Source: Megascapheus bottae (taxonomy: Eukaryota; Chordata; Mammalia; Rodentia; Geomyidae). From it: a DNA stretch of 64,000 nucleotides. The notes under the pieces are model-generated. The model was given only the letters and a program-made list of their open reading frames with translations, was not told the DNA's origin and searched no databases. The stretch lies in contig JANJXV010000013.1 in assembly GCA_024803745.1 (NCBI GenBank), forward strand, positions 6,200,001 to 6,264,000, in the 5' to 3' direction. A program made the position numbers and the translations under genes. Shown here one piece after another: positions 33,122 through 43,588 of this stretch; the first letter of the stretch is position 1; every line of letters starts with the position of its first letter.

Positions 33122-33384
33122 CGAGAACATTTTTAAATCAAGCCCAAAGGCAGTTTTACTTTGCTGGGAGCAGCATATTAGATGGTAGGAAGCTTGGATA
33201 CCAGTCAATTGCTTTAATTATTTGCTTTGTTTATAAAATGTGACCAGAACTTTTCCATGCAAAATAATAATTAAAATCCCTTGCTTCAATGAGCTTAAAG
33301 TTGAGGTGGGCCCTGAAGGCATACATAGATCAAATATTTCATTCATTGTCAATTTGAGAGTGAACATTATATAAGAAAATTATG
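33122..33384. other. Unique intergenic DNA
   Basis: AT-rich with no feature. Confidence 0.4.
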
Positions 33385-33765
33385 AAGAGCCAGGGATAGT
33401 GGCTCATCCTCATGATCCTATTTAGGAAGCAGAAATGAGGAGGATTATAGTTTGAGGTAAGGCTGTGGCAAAAGTTAAGTGAGATCATATCTCAACCAAC
33501 CAATTAAAAGCTGGATGTGATAGCACACACCTGTCATTCTAGCTACAGAAAAATCAGAAAGTAGAATCCAGCTACTTGGGAAGCCAGAAACAAACTGTGT
33601 AAAAAAGAGGATTGTGGTCCAAGACAGTCTCAGAAGAAATGTGACACTATTTAAATATGACTAAAGCAAAAAGAGGCTGTGGGCATGACTCAAGTGGTAG
33701 AATGCCTACTTAGCAAGTACAAGATTTTGAGTTCACTCCCCAGTATTGTCAAGAAAAATAGGAAA
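33385..33765 (+). mobile_element. Trimeric SINE, family C
   Basis: Unit 1 'gtggctcatcctcatgatcc' to 'gatcatatctcaacca'. Unit 2 'gctggatgtgatagcacaca' to 'gaaatgtgacactattt'. Unit 3 'gcatgactcaagtggtagaa' to 'gagttcactccccagtattg'. Same joint order and spacing as the copy at 31998, which supports a true trimer. Confidence 0.75.
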
Positions 33766-34289
33766 AGAACAAAAGGGGGAAAAAGAGAGAAAATAACCAA
33801 AGAAATGTCACCAAGTACTAGAGAATTTAATTGCTAAATAATGTGGGAATCAATAAAGGTAATGCACATAAATCTATATTCCATGTTTAAAAAACATACT
33901 TATTTTCCCACAGAATGTGATGCCAGAAGAAGTGATCGAGGGGAGAAGAATAAAAGAGAGGCAGAGGTAACATGTGGTTACATTCCCACTCTATTCTCAT
34001 TTACTACCTCTAATACCTGATCTGGGTAGAACTGTGTTCCCCACAAGATATGTTGGTGAGCAATCCCCTGTAACAAAGAAGATGACCTCATTTGGGAATG
34101 AACTTTACAGAAACAATCACGGGAAAATGGCATTAGCTTCTAATACAATGATTATACCAAGTCCTTGTAAAACATGGGAAATGTACTCCCTCCTCCTCCA
34201 TCATGGAAGACCATGCAAGAAGATGGGGAAAATGACCCAAAGCAATGCATTTATAAGCCAACAATATCAGATGCTAGAAGAGGAAGACC
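33766..34289. other. Unique intergenic DNA
   Basis: A + frame at 33974-34345 runs into a SINE and has no known domain. No gene supported. Confidence 0.4.
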
Positions 34290-34290
34290 A

Positions 34291-34515
34291 CTGGGCAAGC
34301 GCAGTGTTGGCTCATGCCTGTAATCCTAGCTACTTAGGAGACTGAGATCTGAGAATCCTGGATCAAAAGCTAGATGGGGCATGAAAGTCCATGAGATGCT
34401 TATCTTCCATTAACCACCAGAAAAGTGGAGCTGTGGCTCAAAGTGGCAGAATGCTAGCTTTGAGCCAAAAAGCTCAGGGACAGTGCCCAGGCCCTGTGTT
34501 AAAACCCCATGACAA
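34291..34515 (+). mobile_element. SINE family B
   Basis: Head 'ttggctcatgcctgtaatcc', linker 'cttatcttccattaaccacc' and right monomer ending 'aaaaccccatgac'. A GA-rich tract starts at the tail. Confidence 0.9.
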
Positions 34516-34603
34516 AAACAGGGAGAGGAGGAGGGAGAGCGAGAGAGGGAGAGGGGGAGAGGGAGGGGGAGAGGAAGCCAGAGGGGGAGAGAGGGAGACA
34601 GAG
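34516..34603. repeat. GA-rich tract on a SINE tail
   Basis: Purine-rich, irregular GAGG units directly after the SINE. Confidence 0.92.
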
Positions 34604-35285
34604 GAGTTCTTAGCACTCTGGGAACCCCTTCCTTTCACATCACATAATTAATCCCCCTGTCATATCATCCAGCTTGAATTATCTTGATATAGCAGCTTTA
34701 GAAACCTAGAAAGTGCAGCCAATAATAAAGATGTAACGAATCCTATTTATTTTGCCACAGAAAACTTCATGCACTTAAAAATGACCTATATAACCATGTT
34801 ACTTCCATTTTCTTTCAGGGAACAGTAGGTGTAAACAAAGTCTGAAAGCTGGGAAAACAATCAGATTGTGAATAAAACTGGCGGTTATGAAGGAAAGGGC
34901 CATACCTTGAGTGCTGGATGTTAATGGCCACAAAAGGCTGTCGAACCACAACATTAGACCAAGTCTTCTGCGACCTTCTAGAAAAGTATCCCAGAAGAGC
35001 TCAGCCCATGCCAGCCTTGGCAGAAATGAGGTTCATATACCTTATAGGAAAGTATTCTAGAAGAGACACTGCTCAGCAGGGATGATAACCACTCTTGTTC
35101 TTCATCATTGTGAACAAGGATTACCATGTCAACATAACTCATCAAAAATATTTTTGTCTTAGAAACTTTTTCTTTCCTGCAACTTCTTTGACTACAGCCA
35201 CCATCTACTACACTGCTGTTGGAATGCTGTTTCCGGATACATATTAATGTTGTTTGAAGGCTCTCTCTCTCTCTCTTTTTCTTTT
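34604..35285. other. Unique intergenic DNA
   Basis: No gene recognised. A short CT-rich run at 35261-35297 precedes the next SINE. Confidence 0.4.
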
Positions 35286-35297
35286 TCTCTCTCTTTT

Positions 35298-35498
35298 TGG
35301 TGGGGCTTGAACTCGTCCTGGGCACTGTCCCTGAGCTTTTCAGCTCAAGGCTACTGCCCTGTCCTTGAGTCAAGCCTCACTTCCCATTTTCTAGAGGGTA
35401 ATTGTTGAGATGAGTCTCAGGTTCTTTTTTGCTCCAGCTGGCTTTGAACCTTGATCCTCAGATCTCAGCCTCCTGAGTAGCTAGGGTTACCGAGCCCA

Positions 35499-35500
<2 letters not shown>
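35298..35500 (-). mobile_element. SINE family B, variant subgroup
   Basis: Right monomer carries 'tccttgagtcaagcctcact' and the linker reads 'tctcaggttcttttttgctc'. The copy at 62698 has the same changes, so they define a subgroup. Confidence 0.88.
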
Positions 35501-35572
<72 letters not shown>

Positions 35573-35604
35573 TCCCTCCCTCCCTCCCTCCCTCCCTCCC
35601 TCCT

Positions 35605-35665
<61 letters not shown>
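35501..35665. repeat. (CT)n-(CCCT)n-(CT)n microsatellite
   Basis: Long CT runs flank a CCCT centre (35568-35605). It joins the 7SL-like end of the preceding SINE. Long frames through it are artefacts. Confidence 0.95.
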
Positions 35666-35668
<3 letters not shown>

Positions 35669-36463
35669 GCAGAGAAGTCTAGAGGGCACACTGAGCATTT
35701 CAGTTCATGTTCCAGCTTGGGTCCTAAGGAGACACACCTGGCAGAGATTGCAGTCGGCCACCAGTAGAGCTTTCGAGCCACCCGTGCATTACATTCAGTC
35801 GTGGTCGGCTGCACACACTCAGCCTCTGGGCTGGAAGCCCCTCTCCTGACCCTGACTCCCCAGCGCGCACTGGGTCTAGTGATGAGCTTGGTGCGAGAGG
35901 GAGTGAGCATCCGTGGACTTGAGATGCTGCAACCTGTCCTTTGCTTGGCTGGATGGGACTTGATGGGCAGGGCATGGCTTCTGCCCCGGCTCCCATTCAA
36001 GTCCCTGCCTGAATCTGGAGCAGCAGGGGAACTGAACTCCTCTTCTCTTTATGAGACGTCAAGAGTGGAGAGCAGGCGCTGTGGAGCGCATCCTGCTGGT
36101 GATGTAAGGCCCCAGGGGACATATAGAGACTCAAATATATGGTCGCACCCCCCTCCCCACCCTCACCCCCATCCCGGCCCAGACAGCCTGCGCAAAGGGA
36201 GGCTGCGCAAAGGGAGGCTGCGCAAAGGGCGCCTGCGCAGTGGGGTCCAGGCGCTAGAGTACTGGCTCAGACTTGGTTCTGACACTCAGGAGCCACCAAA
36301 TGCTGCGACTATGATGACTCTTCTTTTTCGGAGCCAACTTTGGTTGCTTTATTATTTTTTTTCCCTTTTCCAGGTTTTCCTTGGCCCACGGGGCTTCTTG
36401 ATCTTCTGCGATCACAGTTTTCTTCTCTCATTCTGTTTCTGGCTTTCCCAGTAGAGCTGACAC
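35666..36463. other. Unique, locally GC-rich DNA
   Basis: Moderately GC-rich with scattered CpG. A 217-codon + frame (35801-36454) crosses it, but its composition changes along its length and no domain is seen, so I do not call a gene. It contains the 15-bp tandem repeat at 36188. Confidence 0.45.
36188..36247 (+). repeat. 15-bp tandem repeat, four units, CTGCGCA core
   Basis: Units are ctgcgcaaagggagg, ctgcgcaaagggagg, ctgcgcaaagggcgc and ctgcgcagtggggtc. The third junction makes 'gcgcctgcgca', close to an NRF1 site. Repeats of TGCGCAA also resemble C/EBP half-sites. Confidence 0.9.

Positions 36464-36464
<1 letters not shown>

Positions 36465-36521
<57 letters not shown>
36465..36521. repeat. 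(GT)n microsatellite
   Basis: About 28 units. Confidence 0.95.
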
Positions 36522-37573
36522 TAGTAAATGAGTTAGTTCCCTACTTCTTGGTCGTGGTGGCTGTGGGTGGGTTCTGGTTGCATGAGGTCCCGATGTGGGC
36601 GCATGTTTGCAGTTCTCAGGGTTGGCAGAGTGGAATACTAATTCCTGCTTTTCCCTCTCTGCTGGGCGCAATTAGGCAGATTACTAAACCACAGCTTCAG
36701 TGTTCTCTTCTGTCAAATGGCAATAATGATACCGCTCGGGGCTGCCCCTGTGCCCATCAAGATAGATAAAGCCCTCCACCTTTCAGAGACCTTTCTTCCA
36801 CACTAGCTATTATGGGTACCATTGAGCTTGAACAGAACGTGGGGGAGGGGGAGCCTTGAACTTCCAGTTCCCTTGCTCTCTGCATCCAGAGAGGGCTAGC
36901 ACTAGAGGCCATGGGATTTCTTTGGGTCTCCGAGCTGAACATGCTCATTCTCCACAGTCACTTGGAATCCGTGACTAACGGGCCCCTTTAGACGGCCTGG
37001 TTTGTAAAAAGGGTAATGGCATAGGGAGCTTTTGCCCCAGAAGACAAAACAAACCACACAAAGGGCTTCCCGAGCCAGGCAGGAACCGCCCGGTCTTCCC
37101 GGCCAGCGGGAGCGACCATCCTGTCCTTCCGAAGGGGCGCAGGCCTGGCTCCCAGGACCCAATTGATGGTGGGTGGTCAGCTTTGTGTTCACGCGTTCCT
37201 GGGAACGCCCGCGTTCTGCGTGCTGAATACTGCTGGCCGTCCCATCTCTTAATCAACGAGGCCTCCAGCAACAGGATTTCCAAACATGGCAGGGGATGAA
37301 GGAGCCCAGAGAAACTCAGGACGTATTTGCACAGTAGCTCAGAACTTGGACAGAATCTGAATCACATTGGCACAGGCCTGGGTCATGGGGTTGTTGCCAG
37401 AACATTGTAAGAAAAGCCATTCCTGTTCACACAATGGCGGGAGGAAACAGGAAACAGCACTGTGGCACGACTTTAATTACCATCTTCCCTCTGCCTCTGC
37501 ACAGCCCTCACCATGCTACTGTGAGTCTATACCTTACCACACTTCCCCGCTGCTGAGGGCCAGACAGTCCGTC
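36522..37573. other. Unique DNA with a small CpG-rich patch
   Basis: 36665-36770 resembles a forward MIR ('caggcagattact'-type start, 'gtcaaatggcaataatgata'). 37060-37230 is locally CpG-rich, with the inverted repeat gcgttcc-tg-ggaacgc at 37193-37208. No ORF with a known domain. Confidence 0.45.
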
Positions 37574-37622
37574 CCTCCCTCCCTCCCTCCCTCCCTCCTT
37601 CCCTCCCTCCCTCCCTCCCTCT
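37574..37622. repeat. (CCCT)n microsatellite
   Basis: About 12 units with one CCTT interruption. Confidence 0.93.
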
Positions 37623-37654
37623 TTCCTTTCCTTCTTTCTATGTTCTCTTTCTCT

Positions 37655-37925
37655 ATCCTGAGGCTTGAACTCAGTCCCTTGTACTCTTGCTCAGGTTTTT
37701 TTTTGTTGTTGTTTGTCTGTTTGTTTTTGTTTTTTTTTTGCTCACAGCTGATGCTTAAACCACTTGAGACACTCCACCAGTCCCACATTTTAGCTGGTTC
37801 ATTGGTAATAGAAACTTTTCAGATGTTTCTGCTCAGGCTGGCTTGGAAACCCAGTTCTTTACATCTCAGTCTCAGACTCTTTCGAGTAGCCAGGATTACA
37901 GGTGTAAAGCCATGAATGCCTGGCT
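37655..37925 (-). mobile_element. Diverged SINE (ID/7SL type)
   Basis: 'gaggcttgaactcagtccct', a (GTTT)n expansion at 37697-37740, 'accacttgagacactccacc', then reversed 7SL-like head ending 'gaatgcctggctt'. The ID-like half resembles family C more than the common right monomer. Confidence 0.65.
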
Positions 37926-38510
37926 TGTGTTTATAGTCCTATTTTCTTTATAGTTGATAAGATGTATCACTAGGGTATGTTGACGGTGAAGCTGAGCTTA
38001 ACGTTCACTGAAATTGTACAATGACCTTTGGAAGGAGAGCGGGGGAAACATTTTTCTAAATAAATTGTGAAAATAATTTAAATATACTCCATATAAATGG
38101 AGAAAATCAGCCCTTGTGTTCAATAAAAGTGGTTGAAATTAACACTGTAAAGCTAACATTAAGAAGAAATCTGGAAATGTGCCTTATATAGTGTTAATGA
38201 TGTTCAAATGAGTGGATGCCTAAACCCTGAACTTCAGTTTCTTTTTTCTTCTGTCCCTTTGTATGCATTGTAACTGGTGATGATAATACTTGTCTTGGTT
38301 ATGCTTTGGTGAGGAACAAGGAATCAAAGTACTGGCTATGTTATTTAAAAAATGCAAAGCGTATACAAATGTATTAACAGAAGTATGATATTTGTAGGGA
38401 GAATTCCAATGGTGTAATTCCTTAAAAAACTAGCATGTAGTCCAACAAAATAAATTCCGGGAAACCAGCACTTGAAAGGTGAATGTGGGAGAGATAAAAA
38501 TAAAGGGGGT
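37926..38510. other. Unique intergenic DNA
   Basis: AT-rich, no feature recognised. Confidence 0.4.
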
Positions 38511-38511
38511 A

Positions 38512-38732
38512 GAGAGGCGTCAGTGGTTCATGCTTGTAATCCTAGCTACTCAGGAGGCTGAGATCTGAGGACCGAGGTTCAAAGCCAGCCTGGGCATGAA
38601 AAACTTTTATCTCTGATTAACCACTGGAAAACCAGAAGTGGTGCTGTGATTCAAGGGGTAGGGCAGTAGCCTTGAGTTAAAAAGCTCAGGGACAGTGGCC
38701 AGGCCTAGAGTTCAAGTTCCATGACCAACAAC

Positions 38733-38736
<4 letters not shown>
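38512..38736 (+). mobile_element. SINE family B
   Basis: Head 'taatcctagctactcaggag', linker 'ttatctctgattaaccactg' and right monomer ending 'agttcaagttccatgacc', then a GA tail. Confidence 0.91.

Positions 38737-38804
<68 letters not shown>
38737..38804. repeat. (GA)n tail of a SINE
   Basis: About 33 GA units after '(caa)n' at the end of the SINE. Confidence 0.95.
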
Positions 38805-38807
<3 letters not shown>

Positions 38808-38819
38808 GGGTAGATGAAT

Positions 38820-38990
38820 GAAGAGAGTAAGGTGAATGTAGGCATAATATTTAATGGCAATTCTACAAAGTTAAGGAAATCGAGGGGAGAGGATGGGTGA
38901 ATGATGAAAGGAGCTGGTATTAGTGTATTTATGAACTGATTTGCCAACTCCTTTGTACAATTATGTAAAGATAATAAAAATATAATTAAA
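38820..38990 (+). mobile_element. L1 3' end
   Basis: Ends 'ctcctttgtacaattatgta' then 'aagataataaaa', the forward form of the terminal block at 8870, 11110 and 48738. The poly(A) signal AATAAA is present. Confidence 0.6.
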
Positions 38991-39036
38991 AAGCAAAGCA
39001 CCAAACATTAAACAAACAAAAACATAAAAACCAACT

Positions 39037-39275
39037 GGATGCTCACACCTAGCTACTCAGGAGGCTGAGCTCTGGGGGTCATGGTTTAAAGCCAGCCCTG
39101 AAAGGAAAGTCTGTGAGAAACTCATCACTAATTAACTACCAAAAGAAAGAAAGAAAGAAAGAGAGAAAGAAAGCAAGCAAGCTGGAAATGGAGCTGTGAT
39201 TTAAGTGGAAGAGTGCTCGCCTTGAGTAAGAAAGCTCAAGGACAGTGTCCATATCCTGAATTCAAGCTCCAGGCC
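39037..39275 (+). mobile_element. SINE family B with internal (GAAA)n
   Basis: Head begins 'gatgctcacacctagctact' (a short deletion). A (GAAA)n run at 39145-39174 sits in the linker, then the right monomer 'gctgtgatttaagtggaaga' to 'gaattcaagctccagg'. Confidence 0.86.
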
Positions 39276-39314
39276 TCCCACCCCTTGCTTTTTGCCTTCA
39301 GCAGGTTCTTTTGC

Positions 39315-39550
39315 ATTTTAGAGCCTCAGTTTTCCATTTTACAAAATGGGACCCATAATGCCTTGTGCTGACCTCATGGGATGTTGTAGCTACTGAAGTA
39401 GAAGTTGTTTATGAAAGCAGTTGAAATGCAGATAACCTGCGTTAAACTAAAAGAATATTTTATTATCCATTTTTACAAACAATAAGACAGAGGTAGTGTG
39501 AGGCGATGTGCTATTGAGGATTCCTGGTAGAGCTGGGGCTGCTGCCAGGC
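39315..39550. mobile_element. Two MIR traces, opposite orientations
   Basis: 39315-39420 is forward ('cctcagttttccattttaca', 'aaaatgggaccc'). 39440-39550 is reversed ('tttttacaaacaataagaca', 'gtagagctggggctg'). Confidence 0.65.
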
Positions 39551-39551
39551 C

Positions 39552-40163
39552 TTCTGTGCTGCTTTGGCTTCCAATGGACTCCTCCATGCCCTGCTTAAAA
39601 GCACTGACTTCCCTTTTCTCTTAGCTGCCAATCTTCCCTAGGTGGAGACAGGCCAAGACTTACCCTTTGAGGGAGGCTAGGAAGAATAGGGCCATTTATA
39701 TCTCTGCTCAGATGACTGGAAAATCCCTTTATCCTGCTTCACTGCAAAGCATCTCTGATCTTAACTGGGGGGAATTCAAATGCCCAAAGAGCCATCTAGT
39801 GGCCATATATGGAAATGAGTCTTGGCATAGACTCGCCCGAATGGATTTAATTAATTCATTAATTTATGGATTTCATTCTAATTCTTTGCAGGGAAATCTG
39901 TGCTATCCTGGGATATCACTAGCCAGAGACTGATGTAATGGTCTTCTTGCTTCAGAGCGATGCTGGAGTAATCACCAAAACAGGCTCCCACTGTCTACCC
40001 CTGTTTTGTGTGTTGTTAACAGCAGTTTGAGTTGCCATAGTCAGTACAAATCAGTACTAATCTGGTCAACAAGGAGAATCAGAGACAGAGTTCCCATGAC
40101 TTAATGAGTCATGGAGCTCCATTTTTAGGGGTCCTTACCTTTACAGGCCCTTTATCAGTTCTG
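39552..40163. other. Unique DNA, possible conserved element
   Basis: The stretch 39740-39960 is repeat-free, with TAAT-rich sequence ('gatttaattaattcattaat') and the CTCF-like site at 39791. No gene. Confidence 0.45.
39791..39804 (-). promoter_or_regulatory. CTCF-like motif
   Basis: On the minus strand 'ggccactagatggc' fits the CCASYAGRKGGC consensus at every core position. Occupancy cannot be judged from sequence. Confidence 0.4.

Positions 40164-40205
<42 letters not shown>
40164..40205. repeat. (GT)n microsatellite
   Basis: About 20 units, not on a SINE tail. Confidence 0.95.
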
Positions 40206-40206
<1 letters not shown>

Positions 40207-41290
40207 CTAGCAACATATTCACATAGTTATGTATGGTATTTATGGCATTTAATGTATTTTATAATTTGCTGTGATTAGTTTTCAGTCTAGGTAAGTATTT
40301 GCTTCTGAATTTTAATTCGGACTTTTTTGGGGGGTCATGGGGGGGAGACAGTCCTTTAATTGAGAGGATCCCTAAACTTGAAAGCTGCATGCACTCAAAG
40401 CTCAAGTTTACCTTTGGCCCTAGAACATATCAAGGGCCCTTAAGAGGCTGTTATATCCCAGCAAATGGGCTTTGGAGGTGATATTCATAGTCATGGCTGG
40501 TGTGTGGCCCTGCATACTGAACGTGGAAGCAGGGAGCTCTGCTGACCCTCCTCCTCTAGACTGCTCACCCCCAAGGCAGCTGTGTTCTCTTTAACTACAT
40601 TTTGGCTCACTGATAAACACAGAGAAAAAAAATACTCCAATGGCCAAAGACAATACTCATGAATTCGCAGCTCTGTAGGTCAGAGCACTGGTGAGGCAAT
40701 CTGGGGTCTCAGAAATATAAAAGCAAAATACTGGCAGGACCGGATTCCTATGGGGGGGCTCAGAATGGGCTGGTGGAATTCCAGTTCTTGTTGCTTTAAG
40801 GACTGAGATTTTCATCTCCTGTCTGGCTGTCAGGACTGAGCTGTCCACTGTTCTGGAAGCTGTTACATTTTTGTCCTCATGGGGGTCTTCCATCTTCAAA
40901 GGCCTGGTGATGTCATGGTTAAGTCTGCCTCATCCTTTAAATTGTTTTAGTTTCTTTCCGTACCTTCTTCTGCTATTGCTTTGTAAGCTCATGTGTTTTG
41001 TGTCAGTCATTTTGGCCATCTTCCTTTGCAGCCTGGGAGAAGAAAATAGTCTGCCATCTTATCACATCCGTTCTGGAGATCTCACATCTCACACTCCTGT
41101 GAAACTCCAGCTGCTCCCTTTGAGCATATCATCTGGGTTTTGCTGAAACTCTGATTGACCTCAGAACATACTTGGTGCACAGCCATACTTCCTGTGTTTG
41201 TGGAACATACTAGGTTTTAAGTTTGAGACACCCTCTATGTTAGTCCTGGCCTAGACTGTGAGAGATATAGTGTTCCATAAAAATACTGAG
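40206..41290. other. Unique intergenic DNA
   Basis: No gene or clear repeat. Open frames of 80-91 codons near 40657-41146 have no recognisable domain. Confidence 0.4.
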
Positions 41291-41294
41291 GATG

Positions 41295-41443
41295 GGATTA
41301 GGAGTGTGGCCTAGTGGTAGAGTGCTTGTCTAGCATGCACAAAGCCCTGGGTTCGATTCCTTGGGACCACATACACAGAAAAAGCTGGACGTGGCACTGT
41401 GGCTCCAGTGCCCAGGCTCTGAGTTTAAGCCCCAGGACTGGTA
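41295..41443 (+). mobile_element. SINE family A with right-monomer deletion
   Basis: The ID-like head is intact, but about 40 bp is missing from the right monomer between 'actgtggctc' and 'cagtgcccaggc', removing the box A region. Target duplication 'atactgaggatgg' and 'atattgaggatgg'. Confidence 0.9.
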
Positions 41444-41509
41444 AAAAAAATATTGAGGATGGAGGATGGACTTAGGGAAAGATTTCAAGGTGATTCAGAA
41501 AGAGCATTG

Positions 41510-41690
41510 GTGGGTTTAGATGTCTTATGTTCAAAACCTGATTATTTCATTTACCAATGTATAAACATGTAACACCTCTATGCTACAGTTTCTTCATCTG
41601 AAACATGGTGATGATGCAAATAAATATCTCCCCAAGAGGACTAAATCAGTTAATCCTGACAAAGCACTTTACCAGCTTCTTGGTCAATGT
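41510..41690 (+). mobile_element. MIR element
   Basis: 'atgctacagtttcttcatct' then 'gaaacatggtgatgatgc' and 'aaagcactttacca' keep the forward MIR layout. Confidence 0.6.
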
Positions 41691-42009
41691 TGTGATAAAT
41701 TATTTAGACCTGAGGGTTGCTTTGATTTAATTTCTCTTCCACTTATTTGCCAGAACCAGGCCTGTTTGGGATATCGCTAAGTTGCTTCTCTAGGCCGTTC
41801 TTGATCTTTTTTGTGTTTGGATCAAATATCTAGAGCCTGAAATACAAGAAGAACATCCTAAGTGAAAAACGGAGTATTTTTTGTTTATTCATTTTTTCTC
41901 TAATTTCTTTTTTCTCTTTGTGTTTCTGTTTTTTTGGGGGGAAGGTGGGTATTATTGATTTCTTGATGGTGTAGAAATTTTTGTCTGCTTCAATTAGCTC
42001 TCTCCTCAC
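41691..42009. other. Unique intergenic DNA
   Basis: T-rich at 41880-41940, nothing recognised. Confidence 0.4.
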
Positions 42010-42740
42010 TTTCTGTGGTGGGATTGGAGCTAGAACTTAGGACCTGGACACCGGGCCTTAGCTTTTTTCCTCCAAGTTGGAGCTCCACCACTGAACTGTC
42101 GCTCTGGTTCTGTCTTCCTGGTGGTTATTTGGAAATAAGCGTCTCATGGACTTCACATTATATGGCCTTATGTATCAAGTTTTTGCTCTATTGCAGATCT
42201 CTGCTAGTAGAGCCCAAGGTTTCTACTGATTATGACGAATGAGGGAAACCATTGAGCCTAAGTTCCTTTGAGTCTGGCTTACTTCACTTAATATGACTTT
42301 TTCTGAAGCTAATTGAAAGGACCTCCAGGATATTGAAACAAAAGCCATATAATGAATAATTGTTGTCCTTAATGTACTATGTTGTCTCTCATCTCCTTTG
42401 CTATCCCTTGGTTATCTCATATTGGTATAGTATCTCACTTTGTTATCTGATATATTGAATTTATTTGTATTTGGATATTTGAAATTTGATAGGGAAGGGG
42501 GGAAAACCAAGACAGGAGGGGGGTGTATGGGGGGGAGGGGAATGGGTACCAAGACATGTGAAAGGGTATCAATGTATGTGAATTAATGCACCTTCTATCT
42601 GGCAAATATCATGTAACCCTTTTACTAATTACAATAAAAAACAAAAAAGGAATAAAAAAAAAGAGTCTCATGGACTTTCTTGCTTGGGGTTGGCTTCGAA
42701 ATCTCAATCTTCACATCTGAGCCTAGAGGCATGAGTCCCA
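42010..42740 (-). mobile_element. SINE family B split by an L1
   Basis: Right monomer and start of the linker lie at 42010-42153, the 7SL-like head at 42661-42740. The L1 insertion sits exactly at 'ctcatggactt' in the linker. Confidence 0.85.
42154..42660 (+). mobile_element. L1 with inverted 5' end (twin priming)
   Basis: 42154-42303 is reversed L1 ORF2 end (compare 53560-53690). 42304-42660 is forward 3' UTR with an A-rich tail. The whole is bounded by 'aagcgtctcatggactt' (42137-42153) and 'aagagtctcatggactt' (42661-42677), 17 bases with one change. A textbook 5'-inverted L1 insertion. Confidence 0.92.
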
Positions 42741-43204
42741 GCTAAAAACACCCTTTAAAGCAAAGTATGTAGGAAGACAAAATACCCCAAAGCTCTCAGC
42801 CTCCCTTACTTTCTAATTTATGATTCAGAGAAAACCCCATTCTGATAGGATCATTCCCTACTAAGTAACTTCGCCAATCTATAAATAATATAATTAAAAG
42901 GATATCTATTCTCAAGGTAGTCTGTGGGTACTTGTCAGTATCATCAGCAAACTTTTTCTTAAATGCAAAATTTGGAGCTTAGTCTAGATCCAGTGAATTA
43001 GAAATTCTGAGCATGCTTTCCAGCAATCTGTGCTTGGATGCATTCAGATGTACCAGAGATTTCTCACCACAATGTTGATGAGACAGAGCCTGGCTTCACT
43101 CACTCCAAACTGCTTTGTACTTCGGACAAATCCAATGCTGTCACCTGTACCCTTCAATCCTTTGGACATGCTTACATTTTCCTTTACACACTGCATCCTT
43201 AAAT
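42741..43204. other. Unique intergenic DNA
   Basis: No gene or repeat recognised. Confidence 0.4.
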
Positions 43205-43370
43205 ATCTCTTCCTCCTCCTCTTCTTCCCCCTTCCCCTCCTCCTCCTTCTCCTCCTTTTTCCTCCTTCCTTCTTCTTCCTTCTTCTCTGCTTCTTCTTCC
43301 TTCCTTCATTCTTTCTCATTTTCCTTCTCCTCTTCTTCCTCCTTCTCCCTTATTTCTTCTCTTCTTCTGC
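43205..43370. repeat. CT-rich low-complexity tract
   Basis: Irregular CCT, CTT and TTCC units. Open frames in all phases are artefacts. Confidence 0.92.
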
Positions 43371-43588
43371 AGTACTGGAACTTGAATTTGGGGCTTTGAG
43401 CCTGCTTAGCTTTCTTGCTCTGTGAGTGCTCTACCACTTGAGTCATTCATTCAGCCATTCTTTAGCTGGTTATTTTGGAGATGAAATCTGAAAGACTTTT
43501 CTGTCTGGGCTGGCTTCATACTTGATTCTCCTAGATCTCAGCTTCCCAAGTAGCTCAGAATACAGGTGAGAACAACTAGTCCCTGGCT
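43371..43588 (-). mobile_element. Old ID + 7SL dimer SINE
   Basis: 'gcagtactggaacttgaatt' then 'ctctaccacttgagtcattc', an ID-type half unlike the common right monomer, then reversed 7SL-like head ('tctgggctggcttcatactt', 'agtagctcagaatacaggtg'). Confidence 0.65.

Noticed and set aside
35801..36454. 217-codon + frame
   Set aside because: It crosses a minisatellite and a T-rich tract, has no recognisable domain and no supporting signals, and composition shifts along its length.
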